Origin: a virus
IMG/VR virus record: IMGVR_UViG_3300031758_000515
Coordinates: 1 to 25,563 of that record
Reading direction: 5' to 3' (one strand)
DNA length: 25,563 nt
The position numbers and the translations under genes were made by a program. A model generated the notes under the pieces. The model was not told the DNA's origin. It saw only the letters and a list, made by a program, of their open reading frames with translations, and did not search any database. Positions 1 to 6,650 of the stretch are shown piece after piece. Numbering within the stretch: position 1 is the stretch's first letter; each line of letters begins with the position of its first letter.

Positions 1-1
1 A

Positions 2-1075
2 AATTCTTCTGGTACTTATAGACAAATCTTAGCTTATGCAGATGACACTTATTTAGATGCTCGTGATGGTGGAATTATATTTAGAACAGGAACAGGGGGT
101 TCAGCCACCGAACGTATGCGCATAACAAGTGGGGGGAACGTAGGTATAGGTACTACAAATCCTGCTTATAAGTTACATATAAATGGTGGAAATGGAACTC
201 AATTGTTATTAGATACAACTTCGCAATATTGCGGTGTAGATATAGCAAATGCAACTTCCGTAAAAGGCGGTCTTTCTTGGGATAATACAAATGCGATTTT
301 TGGTTTATATACGAATGGCAGTATTCCAATGACATTCCAAACTAACAACACCGAGCGTATGCGCATAACAAGTGGCGGTAACGTAGGTATAGGTACTGCA
401 TCGCCAAGCACTACTTTAGATATTTCTGTTGCTGAAGCATCGTTAAGATTAACATCTACTACAGGAACTAATTTTACAAACCAAAGAATTGTAAATACAG
501 GCGGCACTTTATGGAGTGGAATAGAAAGGTCTACAGGTGGAGTATTAGGAATTACAGGTGCTTATGAAGCCTTTTTACTTTATGGCGCAGACAACCCAAT
601 GTATATTGGAACAGGTAATTCTTATTTAAGATTCGGTACGAACGCTACCGAAAGAATGAGAATAACAAGCGGTGGCAATGTGGGGATTGGAACTACAAGT
701 CCTTCGGCATTATTACATTTAGGTGTTGCAAATGCAGCAGTAGACGGAACAAAAGGCGTAAAAATAACAAATCCTGCTGGTACAACAGTTATGCTTGAGT
801 GCGGAGTTAGTAACGACTCTTTTGTAGGCACAACAAGTGTAAGTGATTTTCATATAAGAACAGGGAACACCGAACGTATGCGCATAACAAGTGGGGGAAA
901 TGTTGAAATAGCAACAGGCTCAATAAAGACAGGAGAACCAGACACGGGATATGGCAGAGCAGCATTCAAAATAGGAACAAGACAATCTGGAACGGCAACC
1001 GACTCAGGTGGTTATATCCCTATCAGTATAGACGGAACAGTTTATTTTATTAATTTATACACTTCAACACCTTAA
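2..1075 (+). CDS. Tail fibre / receptor-binding-like structural protein, 3' part
   Basis: The reading frame is open to the left edge, so the first visible codon (AAT at 2) is internal and the N terminus is missing; 357 residues are visible. It carries four copies of a TERMRITSGGNVGIGT-type motif, a repeat common in phage tail fibres and appendage proteins of Bacteroidota and other phages, separated by 70-90 residue low-charge, G/T/N/S-rich segments that look beta-structured. The C terminus (about the last 25 residues, GGYIPISIDGTVYFINLY) resembles the conserved end of many phage fibre proteins. Role inferred: distal tail appendage that contacts the host. The next gene starts 2 nt after the stop. 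Structural assignment is solid; receptor binding is inference. Confidence 0.75.
   Translation, partial: NSSGTYRQILAYADDTYLDARDGGIIFRTGTGGSATERMRITSGGNVGIGTTNPAYKLHINGGNGTQLLLDTTSQYCGVDIANATSVKGGLSWDNTNAIFGLYTNGSIPMTFQTNNTERMRITSGGNVGIGTASPSTTLDISVAEASLRLTSTTGTNFTNQRIVNTGGTLWSGIERSTGGVLGITGAYEAFLLYGADNPMYIGTGNSYLRFGTNATERMRITSGGNVGIGTTSPSALLHLGVANAAVDGTKGVKITNPAGTTVMLECGVSNDSFVGTTSVSDFHIRTGNTERMRITSGGNVEIATGSIKTGEPDTGYGRAAFKIGTRQSGTATDSGGYIPISIDGTVYFINLYTSTP
107..919 (+). repeat. Four coding copies of a ~51-bp fibre repeat
   Basis: Copies lie at about 107-157, 350-400, 647-697 and 869-919. All begin ACCGA and encode TERMRITSGGNV. Copies 1, 2 and 4 share nearly identical DNA (CGTATGCGCATAACAAGTGG), while copy 3 has synonymous changes (AGAATGAGAATAACAAGCGG). 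Copy 4 diverges after the GGNV and ends the series. The spacing is irregular (243, 297 and 222 bp), so these are domain repeats, not a simple tandem array. Confidence 0.85.
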
Positions 1076-1077
1076 TT

Positions 1078-1467
1078 ATGGCATTAGAAACAAAATGGGT
1101 AATAGCCCAATTAGACACCGCACCAAGCGAAGATGGTTTAACCGATGTAGTTAAGACAGTACACTATCGTTATCAAGGACAAGACGAGCAATACTTTGCA
1201 GAAGTTTACGGAACAATGGCTTGTGCTACACCTTCGGCAACCGACTTTACTGCTTATGAGGATTTAACTTATTCTAAAGTAGTTGAGTGGTTAGCAAATG
1301 GCTTAGATGACCACGCTTTAGATAGTAACCTTGAGGCGCAAATCGAGAACCTTAAAAACCCACCGATTGTAAATTTGCCACTACCATTCCAAAATCCTGA
1401 ATTATCTTTACAAATAAAAACAAACAATGAAGTACAAACAACTACAACAATTAGTGCAGAGCATTAA
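1078..1467 (+). CDS. Small conserved phage protein (DUF7936-like)
   Basis: 129 residues. The N-terminal 100 residues (MALETKWVIAQLD, then a TDVVKTVHYRYQG segment and YEDLTYSKVVEWL) match my recollection of the DUF7936 phage family, which often sits next to tail fibre genes; its function is unknown. The C terminus after about residue 105 is polar and threonine-rich, and its DNA overlaps the next gene by 41 nt. The start ATG lies 2 nt after the fibre stop, suggesting translational coupling. The family assignment is from memory and a profile search is needed to confirm it. Role inferred from position: tail or virion accessory. Confidence 0.6.
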   Translation: MALETKWVIAQLDTAPSEDGLTDVVKTVHYRYQGQDEQYFAEVYGTMACATPSATDFTAYEDLTYSKVVEWLANGLDDHALDSNLEAQIENLKNPPIVNLPLPFQNPELSLQIKTNNEVQTTTTISAEH

Positions 1468-1813
1468 TTCAGTAATCGGAAATCAAGAAACAAAAGTAGC
1501 CAAGAAATTGGTAAAAGTTTATGAGAAGGTAAAAAAGTATCACGAAGAATACAACGCACAAGTTGAGGAACTTCGTTTAGATAACGCTTCAGTAGACGAA
1601 AAAGGTATTTTAATCTTAAACGAAAAGGGAGATTATAAATTCTCAAAGGAAGGCATCAAGAAGCTTACCAAAGATATTGATGCGCTAAATGATAAAGAAT
1701 TTGATTTTCAAATAATTAACGTAGTCAATCCTGAAGGATTACAAGATTTTACATTCTTAGAAGATTGGACAACAGGCATAGAATTTAACAAACAAGAAGA
1801 AGAAGAATTATAA
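1427..1813 (+). CDS. Hypothetical protein, charged, helical
   Basis: 128 residues beginning MKYKQLQQLVQSINSVIG. It is rich in K and E, with long predicted helices in residues 1-55 and an acidic tail ending in EEEEEL. No signal peptide or membrane segment. It starts 41 nt inside the preceding gene and its stop overlaps the next start (TAATG at 1811-1815), so it is part of one translationally coupled string. I do not recognise the family. Similar small helical proteins sit between fibre and lysis genes in other Bacteroidota phages, so a tail accessory role is possible but unproven. Confidence 0.65.
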   Translation: MKYKQLQQLVQSINSVIGNQETKVAKKLVKVYEKVKKYHEEYNAQVEELRLDNASVDEKGILILNEKGDYKFSKEGIKKLTKDIDALNDKEFDFQIINVVNPEGLQDFTFLEDWTTGIEFNKQEEEEL

Positions 1814-1983
1814 TGGCAAATAACCACCAAGCAGACCAATCAACAATCGTTAGCGTAGTAAGTGCTATTCTTAGCCTTACTTCTATTCAACCACTATTCA
1901 CATTGTTGGCGAGTTTGGTGGCTATTATTTCTGGTGTAATGGCTATCCGTTACTATTACAAAATGACCAAAAAACTTAAATGA
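1813..1983 (+). CDS. Small membrane protein, possible holin-like
   Basis: 56 residues. A polar N terminus (MANNHQADQS) is followed by hydrophobic residues from about 12 to 46, broken by a proline near 27, giving either two short or one long membrane segment, then a basic tail YYYKMTKKLK. The ATG overlaps the previous stop (TAATG) and its TGA overlaps the next start (ATGA), which is strong support for a real gene. Its location directly before the spanin-like lipoprotein makes a holin or antiholin role plausible, but the second two-TM protein at 3794 is an equally good holin candidate. Confidence 0.7.
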   Translation: MANNHQADQSTIVSVVSAILSLTSIQPLFTLLASLVAIISGVMAIRYYYKMTKKLK

Positions 1984-2411
1984 GATTAATACTTTTAGCT
2001 TTATTACTTACGTCTTGCGCTTCTGTAAAGAAGGCGACCGAGAAATTAGATAGCACAGTCGTTAAAACATTTGACTCAGTTAGGGTAGTGGTTTACGATA
2101 GCGTTACTAAAGTAGTAGAAAAAGAGGAGTATTTCACAAAGACAATTACTTACTACGATACTTTATGGGTTACTAAGGATAGTATGATTACTATTCCTAA
2201 GTACACGGAGACGTACACAAGGGGTACAAAAGAGAAACAAACGGATAGTAAGCAGTCGAGAACTGACTCAATGGCTCTCAATCGCACAGAAAGTACTCAA
2301 ATTTCGAAGATAATTAAAACTAAGGATAAGTCCTTTGGCGAATTTTATAAGGCTCTAATTGCGCTTATATTGATAATTACGCTAATCTTATTCTTTTGGA
2401 AAAGAAAATAA
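1980..2411 (+). CDS. Lipoprotein with C-terminal membrane anchor, unimolecular spanin-like
   Basis: 143 residues. The N terminus MRLILLALLLTSC is a classic lipoprotein signal with lipobox LLTSC and the lipidated cysteine at 13. Residues about 20-75 alternate polar and beta-branched residues (DSVRVVVYDSVTKVV), suggesting beta structure, and 85-120 are highly polar. A strong hydrophobic helix covers about 123-140 and ends in the basic tail WKRK. A lipid-anchored N terminus plus a C-terminal inner-membrane helix is the known layout of unimolecular spanins such as T1 gp11, which fuse inner and outer membranes at the last step of lysis in Gram-negative hosts. Its place in a lysis region agrees. 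The topology is seen; the function is inferred. Confidence 0.7.
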   Translation: MRLILLALLLTSCASVKKATEKLDSTVVKTFDSVRVVVYDSVTKVVEKEEYFTKTITYYDTLWVTKDSMITIPKYTETYTRGTKEKQTDSKQSRTDSMALNRTESTQISKIIKTKDKSFGEFYKALIALILIITLILFFWKRK

Positions 2412-2412
2412 T

Positions 2413-2685
2413 ATGGCAAAAGCAGCAAAAAGCGTAAACGTATCGGCTAACCCGTTACCTATTACATTCAAAGAATTTAGTAAAAACCCTGTTGTCGGAA
2501 TGTTGTTTTTGTGCATCTGCGGTATTAGTTACTTGTATATCGACAACGCAAAGCGTAACGAAAAGCAAGACGAAAAGATAGGCAGCCTTTACGAAATGGT
2601 GCGCAAAAGTGATAGCAGCAACGCAGCAAGTACGGCTCGTTTAGAAATGGCGGTGGACTTGAAAGCTCTTAAAAAGTTCAAGTAA
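2413..2685 (+). CDS. Single-TM protein with short coiled coil, lysis region
   Basis: 90 residues. A polar N terminus of about 25 residues precedes one membrane helix (about 27-44, VVGMLFLCICGISYLYI), then a charged stretch (NAKRNEKQDEKIGSLYEMV) and a helical C terminus rich in A, S, K. There is no signal cleavage site. It resembles inner-membrane spanin subunits in layout (TM then helix) and also some phage small membrane proteins of unknown role. Its stop overlaps the start of the following lipoprotein gene (TAATG at 2683-2687), so the two are likely made together and may form a two-component pair. Not recognised by family. Confidence 0.6.
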   Translation: MAKAAKSVNVSANPLPITFKEFSKNPVVGMLFLCICGISYLYIDNAKRNEKQDEKIGSLYEMVRKSDSSNAASTARLEMAVDLKALKKFK

Positions 2686-2975
2686 TGCGTTATTTGATAT
2701 TGGTTACATTAATTGGTTGCGGAGTTAAAGAAGACACGCAATTAGAAACGCTTAAACAAAAAGTAGAACAAAGCCAAGTGCAGAGTGTAGAGGTGCAAGG
2801 TGTGGCAGCTCAAGACAATAAGAAGGTGATAACTAAAACTGTGAAAACGATAGTTACCTTAAAAGAAGAAGTTAAAGAATTAAAAACAGAACTAAATGAA
2901 GTTAAGGCTAAATTGGACTCTGCTAATTCTGTCGATACTAATAGCACCAAGTTTAAGCTTCGCCCAATACGTTAA
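2685..2975 (+). CDS. Small lipoprotein with coiled coil, outer-membrane spanin candidate
   Basis: 96 residues. MRYLILVTLIGC is a short lipoprotein signal with the lipobox cysteine at residue 12. From about 18 to 85 the chain is Q/E/K/V-rich with heptad-like spacing (LKEEVKELKTELNEVKAKL), predicted coiled coil. There is no second membrane segment, unlike the lipoprotein at 1980. An outer-membrane lipoprotein with a coiled coil after a TM/helix gene fits an o-spanin, with 2413-2685 or the overlapping gene at 2896 as inner-membrane partner. The last 80 nt are shared with the next gene in another frame, an overlap that recalls Rz/Rz1-type arrangements. Confidence 0.6.
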   Translation: MRYLILVTLIGCGVKEDTQLETLKQKVEQSQVQSVEVQGVAAQDNKKVITKTVKTIVTLKEEVKELKTELNEVKAKLDSANSVDTNSTKFKLRPIR

Positions 2976-3336
2976 GAAGATAGGTGGCGAGGATAAGATT
3001 TTAATTAGTAGAGCAGAAGGCGAGAAAATTAACAACTCTTTTGATAGCCTGACTAATTTAGTTAGTTACCAAAACACAAGAATAGATAGCTTAATCAAAG
3101 CTAATATCAAGACAAGGGATAGCTTACGCATTGACTTACTTACCCTTAAAGACACCCTTACCATACGCAATAAAGTTGCGATAGATACGTTAAATGACTA
3201 TCGTAATAGGTATTATAAAAACATAGCAATTTACGAGCAGTACGAAAAGGATATGAATTATGAATTAAAACTTCATAGGCTTAACTCAGTTCTATTTGCT
3301 ATGCTAACATTATTTTTATACTCACAAATAAAATAA
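2896..3336 (+). CDS. Exported coiled-coil protein with C-terminal TM, lysis region
   Basis: 146 residues. The N terminus has a basic n-region (MKLRLNW), a hydrophobic core (TLLILSILIAPSL) and a likely cleavage site SFA/Q after residue 23. Residues 40-125 are polar and helical (repeated D-S-L and R-x-x-L patterns). Residues about 127-143 form a hydrophobic segment, so the mature protein could be periplasmic and anchored at its C terminus. The start lies 80 nt inside the preceding lipoprotein gene, in a different frame. The two products may interact in the periplasm; this is inference from topology and overlap. No known family recognised. Confidence 0.6.
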   Translation: MKLRLNWTLLILSILIAPSLSFAQYVKKIGGEDKILISRAEGEKINNSFDSLTNLVSYQNTRIDSLIKANIKTRDSLRIDLLTLKDTLTIRNKVAIDTLNDYRNRYYKNIAIYEQYEKDMNYELKLHRLNSVLFAMLTLFLYSQIK

Positions 3337-3337
3337 A

Positions 3338-3784
3338 ATGCAATTAAACGACAAAGGTAAAGACCTAATTAAATTCTACGAAGGCTGCAAATTAGTAGCT
3401 TACAAATGCAGCGCAGCTAAAGATACAATCGGCTACGGCAATACGTTCTACGAAGATGGCAGACCTGTAAAGCCAGGAGATAAGATTAGCCAAGAACGAG
3501 CAAATGAATTGTTTGAAATTATAGCTAAGGACTTTGCTGATAAAGTAAAGCCTTTAATCAAAAGTGCAGTTACCCCTAATCAGTTCGCAGCCCTTACAAG
3601 CTTTGCCTACAACGCAGGTATCGGTAACCTAAGAAGTTCTACTTTGTTAAGAAAAGTAAACGCTAACCCTAACGACCCGACTATCGATTTAGAATTTGCT
3701 AAGTGGAACAAAGCAGGTGGTAAAGTACTTGCAGGACTTACTAAGCGCAGGGCATCGGAGTCAAAACTTTATTTCACACCTTAA
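3338..3784 (+). CDS. Phage lysozyme (endolysin), GH24 family
   Basis: 148 residues, the usual length of single-domain GH24 endolysins. It hydrolyses the beta-1,4 link between MurNAc and GlcNAc in peptidoglycan. The N-terminal active-site region reads IKFYEGCKLVAY...DTIGYGNT: Glu15 is the catalytic acid and Thr30 is conserved. The position of the T4 Asp20 is Cys24, with exact E-9-C-6-T spacing; this E/C/T variant occurs naturally in the family. The motif PNQFAALTSFAYNAGIGNLR near residues 80-100 is typical. No signal peptide is present, so release depends on a holin. The start follows the previous stop by 1 nt. Confidence 0.93.
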   Translation: MQLNDKGKDLIKFYEGCKLVAYKCSAAKDTIGYGNTFYEDGRPVKPGDKISQERANELFEIIAKDFADKVKPLIKSAVTPNQFAALTSFAYNAGIGNLRSSTLLRKVNANPNDPTIDLEFAKWNKAGGKVLAGLTKRRASESKLYFTP

Positions 3785-3793
3785 ATATAAACT

Positions 3794-4018
3794 ATGAAAT
3801 GGTTAGCCAATTTGTTATCAGACGAAAGAGGTAGCGTATCTACAAAGCGAGTTATTGCCTTGCTTACGGCTTTATTTATTTGCATCACGTTACTTGCTAA
3901 TAGCTTCACACACCAAGAGATTGCACCTTCTGACAAGTTAGTCGATGCGGTTATGGTTATCTGTGTGGCTGCGATGGGTACTACTACAATAGATAAATTC
4001 AGCCAAAAAAACGACTAA
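3794..4018 (+). CDS. Two-TM membrane protein, holin candidate
   Basis: 74 residues. The N terminus MKWLANLLSDERGSVSTKR precedes a first membrane helix (about 19-38), a short polar loop (THQEIAPSD) and a second helix (about 49-65), with both termini likely on the same side. Two-TM proteins of this size with a GSVSTKR-type lead directly after the endolysin are common in Bacteroidota phages and are usually called holins. The TAATG overlap with the following exonuclease gene shows it is read in the same operon. Function by size, topology and position only. Confidence 0.65.
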   Translation: MKWLANLLSDERGSVSTKRVIALLTALFICITLLANSFTHQEIAPSDKLVDAVMVICVAAMGTTTIDKFSQKND

Positions 4019-4752
4019 TGCTAAAAACAAAACGAAAACGACTATTTTTTGACATCGAAGTTTCGGCAAATATTGGCTTCTTTTGGAGTTCCGGTTATAA
4101 GCTTAACATCGGTCCAGAAAGTATAATAAAAGAACGAGCAGTAATTTGTATTTGTTACAAGTGGGAAGATGAGAAACAAGTTTACGCTTTGGAATGGGAT
4201 AGTAAACAATGCGACAAGAAAATGTTGCAAAAGTTTATTGAAGTAGCAAACACGGCTTCGGAAATTATAGGACACAATGGCGACAAGTTCGATATGGCTT
4301 GGATAAGAACACGCTGCTTGTTTCATAAGATAGAAATGTTCCCTTCTTACGTTACTATAGATACGTTAAAGGTAGCAAGACAAAAGTTTCGTTTTAATAG
4401 CAACAAGCTTAATTACATAGCTGACTATTTAGGTATTGGCACTAAGATTAAGACCGAGTATAGTTTATGGAAAGACATCGTTCTGCATAAGGACAAGGTG
4501 GCTATGGCTAAAATGATTAAGTACTGCCAGAAAGATGTAGTGTTATTAGAGCAAGTATTTAACGCACTTAAAAACCACATCGAACCTAAGACGCATTACG
4601 GGGTTATATTCGGAGCTGATAGGGGTAGCTGCCCTGAATGTGGAAGCGACGAGTTAGTTATTGCTAACAGACGCACAAGTGCAACGGGAGTAAAGAAGGT
4701 ACAACTACAATGCAAAACGTGCAATAAGATGCACACCAAAACAGACAGATAA
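4018..4752 (+). CDS. DEDDy 3'-5' exonuclease (RNase H-like fold) with C-terminal zinc ribbon
   Basis: 244 residues. Exo I is FFDIEVS (Asp12, Glu14), exo II is GHNGDKFDMAWI (Asp92), exo III is YCQKDVVLLEQVF (Tyr169, Asp173), which together give a complete DEDDy set for two-metal 3'-5' nuclease activity. Residues 204-237 carry CPECG (Cys205, Cys208) and CKTC (Cys232, Cys235), a zinc-ribbon likely to bind nucleic acid or a partner. It resembles the stand-alone 'predicted 3'-5' exonuclease' family rather than a DNA polymerase, as no polymerase domain follows. Possible roles are recombination end-processing with the ERF protein, proofreading in trans, or host nucleic-acid degradation. Starts with TAATG overlap. 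Confidence 0.85.
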   Translation: MLKTKRKRLFFDIEVSANIGFFWSSGYKLNIGPESIIKERAVICICYKWEDEKQVYALEWDSKQCDKKMLQKFIEVANTASEIIGHNGDKFDMAWIRTRCLFHKIEMFPSYVTIDTLKVARQKFRFNSNKLNYIADYLGIGTKIKTEYSLWKDIVLHKDKVAMAKMIKYCQKDVVLLEQVFNALKNHIEPKTHYGVIFGADRGSCPECGSDELVIANRRTSATGVKKVQLQCKTCNKMHTKTDR

Positions 4753-4955
4753 TGAGTGACAGTAAAATATTAGCAGCCGTTATAGAAGATATGCGTAGAC
4801 GTGAAGCAAAAGGCAAAGAGGAATACAAGACAACATTAGATAGGACTGATTTAAAAAAAGATGACTGGCTTTTATACGCTTACGAAGAAGCCTTAGATTT
4901 AAGTTTATACCTAAAAAAAATTATGCTAATCAATGCGCCTCAAAAAGATATTTAG
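4752..4955 (+). CDS. Small conserved phage protein, MazG/DUF5664-like fragment
   Basis: 67 residues. The segment KEEYKTTLDRTDLKKDDW followed by AYEEALDLSLYLKK matches a short motif found in many phage proteins, sometimes annotated as MazG-like or as the N terminus of dATP/dGTP pyrophosphohydrolases (DUF5664). The EE..D pattern could bind metal, but the protein is too short for a full pyrophosphohydrolase unless it oligomerises. It starts at TAATGA with the exonuclease stop and overlaps the next gene by 23 nt. Role in nucleotide metabolism is a weak inference. Confidence 0.65.
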   Translation: MSDSKILAAVIEDMRRREAKGKEEYKTTLDRTDLKKDDWLLYAYEEALDLSLYLKKIMLINAPQKDI

Positions 4956-5361
4956 CTTCGGCAACATATTAGACAAAGAAACTTACGAGCAATTAAAAGA
5001 ATTAGATTACACGAACCCAAACTTTAAGGGTTGCGGTGACGAGTTCCAGTACAATCGTGAGTGGTGGGTTATGTTAGATGAAGGCGAAATAGTTGCTTAT
5101 TGCGGTTCAATTTATAGCAAAGGCATCTGCATTTTTAATCGTGCGTGGGTTAAGAAATCACATCGAGGGCAAGGCATACAAAGGCGAATGATTAAGACAA
5201 GAACTAAAGCTGCTTCTACTTTTTGTCATATAGCTATTACTTACACAACCTTAGATAACTTTCCAAGCGCAAATAATCTTATAGCTTGTGGCTTTAGGCT
5301 TTACCTTCCTGAGTATTCTTACGGGGGTAGCGACAAACTTTACTTTCAAAAGTTGCTATAA
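4933..5361 (+). CDS. GNAT-family N-acetyltransferase
   Basis: 142 residues. Motif A of GNAT enzymes is visible as HRGQGIQRRMI (Arg78, Gly79, Gly81), the loop that binds the acetyl-CoA pyrophosphate. It is preceded by beta strands ending VAYCGSIYSKGICIFNRAWV and followed by a helix, then SANNLIACGFRLY, which matches the usual 'N..L...GF' motif B. Such phage enzymes can acetylate host or phage proteins or small molecules; the substrate here cannot be read. It is the last gene before a terminator-like hairpin that overlaps its stop codon, so it ends the first operon. Confidence 0.85.
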   Translation: MRLKKIFSFGNILDKETYEQLKELDYTNPNFKGCGDEFQYNREWWVMLDEGEIVAYCGSIYSKGICIFNRAWVKKSHRGQGIQRRMIKTRTKAASTFCHIAITYTTLDNFPSANNLIACGFRLYLPEYSYGGSDKLYFQKLL

Positions 5362-5384
5362 AAGGTAGTAATACTACTACTTTT
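5360..5384 (+). terminator. Hairpin with T tail after the GNAT gene
   Basis: AAAAG (5360-5364) pairs with CTTTT (5380-5384), G5365 bulges, and TAGTA (5366-5370) pairs with TACTA (5375-5379), with loop ATAC. The 10-bp stem ends in TTTTG. It overlaps the GNAT stop codon and separates the lysis/exonuclease operon from the promoter at 5458. The stem is AT-rich, so it may be weak; the A and T flanks would allow function in both directions. Confidence 0.5.
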
Positions 5385-5430
5385 GTACGTTTCTGCGTAC
5401 AATCCTGCGTACAAATGCAACAATGTTGCA
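5384..5430. promoter_or_regulatory. Cluster of palindromes, possible operators
   Basis: TGTACG (5384-5389) and CGTACA (5396-5401) form an inverted repeat with a 6-nt gap. CTGCGTACAA recurs at 5393-5402 and 5405-5414, exactly 12 bp apart. TGCAACAATGTTGCA (5416-5430) is a perfect 15-bp palindrome with a central A. A further palindrome TAAAATATTTTA lies at 5441-5452, next to the promoter. Such symmetric sites 30-70 bp upstream of a promoter suggest binding of dimeric regulators, but no binding protein is identified. Confidence 0.5.
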
Positions 5431-5457
5431 AAAATAATTATAAAATATTTTAATAGT

Positions 5458-5491
5458 TTTGCACTTTGTATTGTGCATTGTTGTATATTTG
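5458..5491 (+). promoter_or_regulatory. Bacteroidota-type promoter for the early genes
   Basis: TTTG (5458-5461) is followed after 22 nt by TATATTTG (5484-5491), a full match to the TAnnTTTG -7 element of the Bacteroidota primary sigma factor. Transcription would start near 5497, about 12 nt before the ATG at 5509. The same TTTG-N22-TATATTTG layout recurs at 16443-16476. Confidence 0.7.
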
Positions 5492-5508
5492 TGTAAACAA
5501 AACACAAA

Positions 5509-5715
5509 ATGACACACTTAACCACCTACCAAATGTTTCAGTATAAGGTATACGGCAACATTTTACTGCACGACGGGAGCAGTACACAAAACCCGTACGA
5601 CCCTCGCCTATTGCCTAAAAACTACGATTACGAAGATGACGATTACACCTTCACTCGTTGGATAGAAAACAATGCAGAACTTGAACTATTAAAAACCGAA
5701 ATATATGAAGATTGA
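5509..5715 (+). CDS. Hypothetical protein
   Basis: 68 residues, acidic and aromatic (NYDYEDDDYTFTRW near residues 38-51), with no signal or membrane segment. It is the first gene after the promoter at 5458-5491 and has a short A/C-rich leader without Shine-Dalgarno. Its end overlaps the next gene by 11 nt. First genes after an early promoter often encode host-takeover factors, and the acidic character would suit a DNA-mimic or inhibitor, but this is speculation. Family not recognised. Confidence 0.65.
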   Translation: MTHLTTYQMFQYKVYGNILLHDGSSTQNPYDPRLLPKNYDYEDDDYTFTRWIENNAELELLKTEIYED

Positions 5716-5902
5716 ATTTGTAAAAGAAACTAAGCCAGACGGCACAATATTCTACTACACTTTAGTAGATAACAAATATGATGGCGCAAGTATGTACCTG
5801 GACTACTCACAAGCATACGAGTATTTTCTTAGCCTAAAGAAAAGGCAAGAGCCAATCATTGAAATTTTAGAACACTATTCTATTGATACCGAAACCAAAT
5901 AA
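5705..5902 (+). CDS. Hypothetical protein
   Basis: 65 residues, MKIEFVKETKPDG start, soluble, mixed alpha/beta by eye (two strands IEFVKET and FYYTLVD, then a helix around YSQAYEYFLSLKKRQE). It overlaps the preceding gene and ends 1 nt before the ATG of the ERF gene. Small proteins of this look are frequent in flavobacterial phages; no function is known to me. Confidence 0.65.
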   Translation: MKIEFVKETKPDGTIFYYTLVDNKYDGASMYLDYSQAYEYFLSLKKRQEPIIEILEHYSIDTETK

Positions 5903-5903
5903 T

Positions 5904-6437
5904 ATGAGCCTAATTAAAATTCAACAGGAACTAAAAGCACCTAAAAATCAGTTCAACGCTTTTGCTAAATACAAGTATCGAAGTGCAGAAGATATAATCG
6001 AAGCAGCAAAACCTATCTGCCATAAGTATGGCTACGCTTTAATGTTAAGCGACGAGGTTGTAGAAGTAGGCGGTCGAGTATATGTAAAGGCTACCGCTTG
6101 TTTATCAAACGGAGAAGATAATATTACTTGCACAGGTCTTGCTCGTGAAGAAGAAAATAAAAAGGGAATGGACGCAGCGCAGCTAACGGGAGCGTGTAGC
6201 AGCTATGCTCGTAAATATGCCCTTAATGGTTTGTTTGCAATCGATGACACTAAAGATGCAGACGCTACTAATGAACATAAAGACGAAGTAAGCGAAGGGC
6301 AAAAGGCATTCCTTATAGAACAATTAGATAAGACAAAATTTACCGAAGACCAAAAGATAAAGGCTGCGCTCAAAATCAATGCCATCAAGAGTTTAGACGA
6401 ATTTAACAAGATTAAAGAAACAATAAAGAAAAGCTAA
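5904..6437 (+). CDS. ERF-family single-strand annealing protein
   Basis: 177 residues from ATG 5904; an in-frame TTG at 5883 is less likely because it overlaps the previous gene and precedes the family's usual start. ERF proteins anneal complementary ssDNA during phage recombination and genome circularisation. Seen are the N-terminal IKIQQELKAPKNQFNAFAKY, the central RVYVKATACL, and the conserved GMDAAQLTGACSSYARKYAL with LFAIDD (residues about 89-115). Residues 116-177 form a polar linker and a helical C-terminal domain (SEGQKAFLIEQLD). The exonuclease at 4018 is a possible functional partner although it is in the operon before. Confidence 0.87.
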   Translation: MSLIKIQQELKAPKNQFNAFAKYKYRSAEDIIEAAKPICHKYGYALMLSDEVVEVGGRVYVKATACLSNGEDNITCTGLAREEENKKGMDAAQLTGACSSYARKYALNGLFAIDDTKDADATNEHKDEVSEGQKAFLIEQLDKTKFTEDQKIKAALKINAIKSLDEFNKIKETIKKS

Positions 6438-6438
6438 T

Positions 6439-6645
6439 ATGAAAACCGCAATGCAAGAATTAATTGAATGGGTTAACGTAAATGATTTATCAATAAAAAC
6501 TAGCTTATATAATAATGAACTTATTAATAAACTTAAACAATTACAAGAAAAAGAAAAAGAGCAGATAATGAAAGCTTTTGAAAGTGGTTGGAATTGGAAT
6601 TATGATTCAGAAAAATATTATAAAGAAACCTATAACCAAAAATAA
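6439..6645 (+). CDS. Small conserved phage protein of unknown function
   Basis: 68 residues. The pattern 'LLxEKEKEQIMxAFExG...YYKETYNQ' (here QEKEKEQIMKAFESGWNW and KYYKETYNQK) recurs in many Bacteroidota phages, to my recollection always without a known function. Helical N terminus and an aromatic C terminus. It starts 1 nt after the ERF stop. AT-richer codon use than the ERF gene. Confidence 0.7.
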   Translation: MKTAMQELIEWVNVNDLSIKTSLYNNELINKLKQLQEKEKEQIMKAFESGWNWNYDSEKYYKETYNQK

Positions 6646-6650
6646 AGTTA

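Noticed and set aside
107-919. Repeats as a CRISPR array
   Set aside because: The repeats are in frame in a coding sequence, irregularly spaced by 220-300 bp and vary by synonymous changes.
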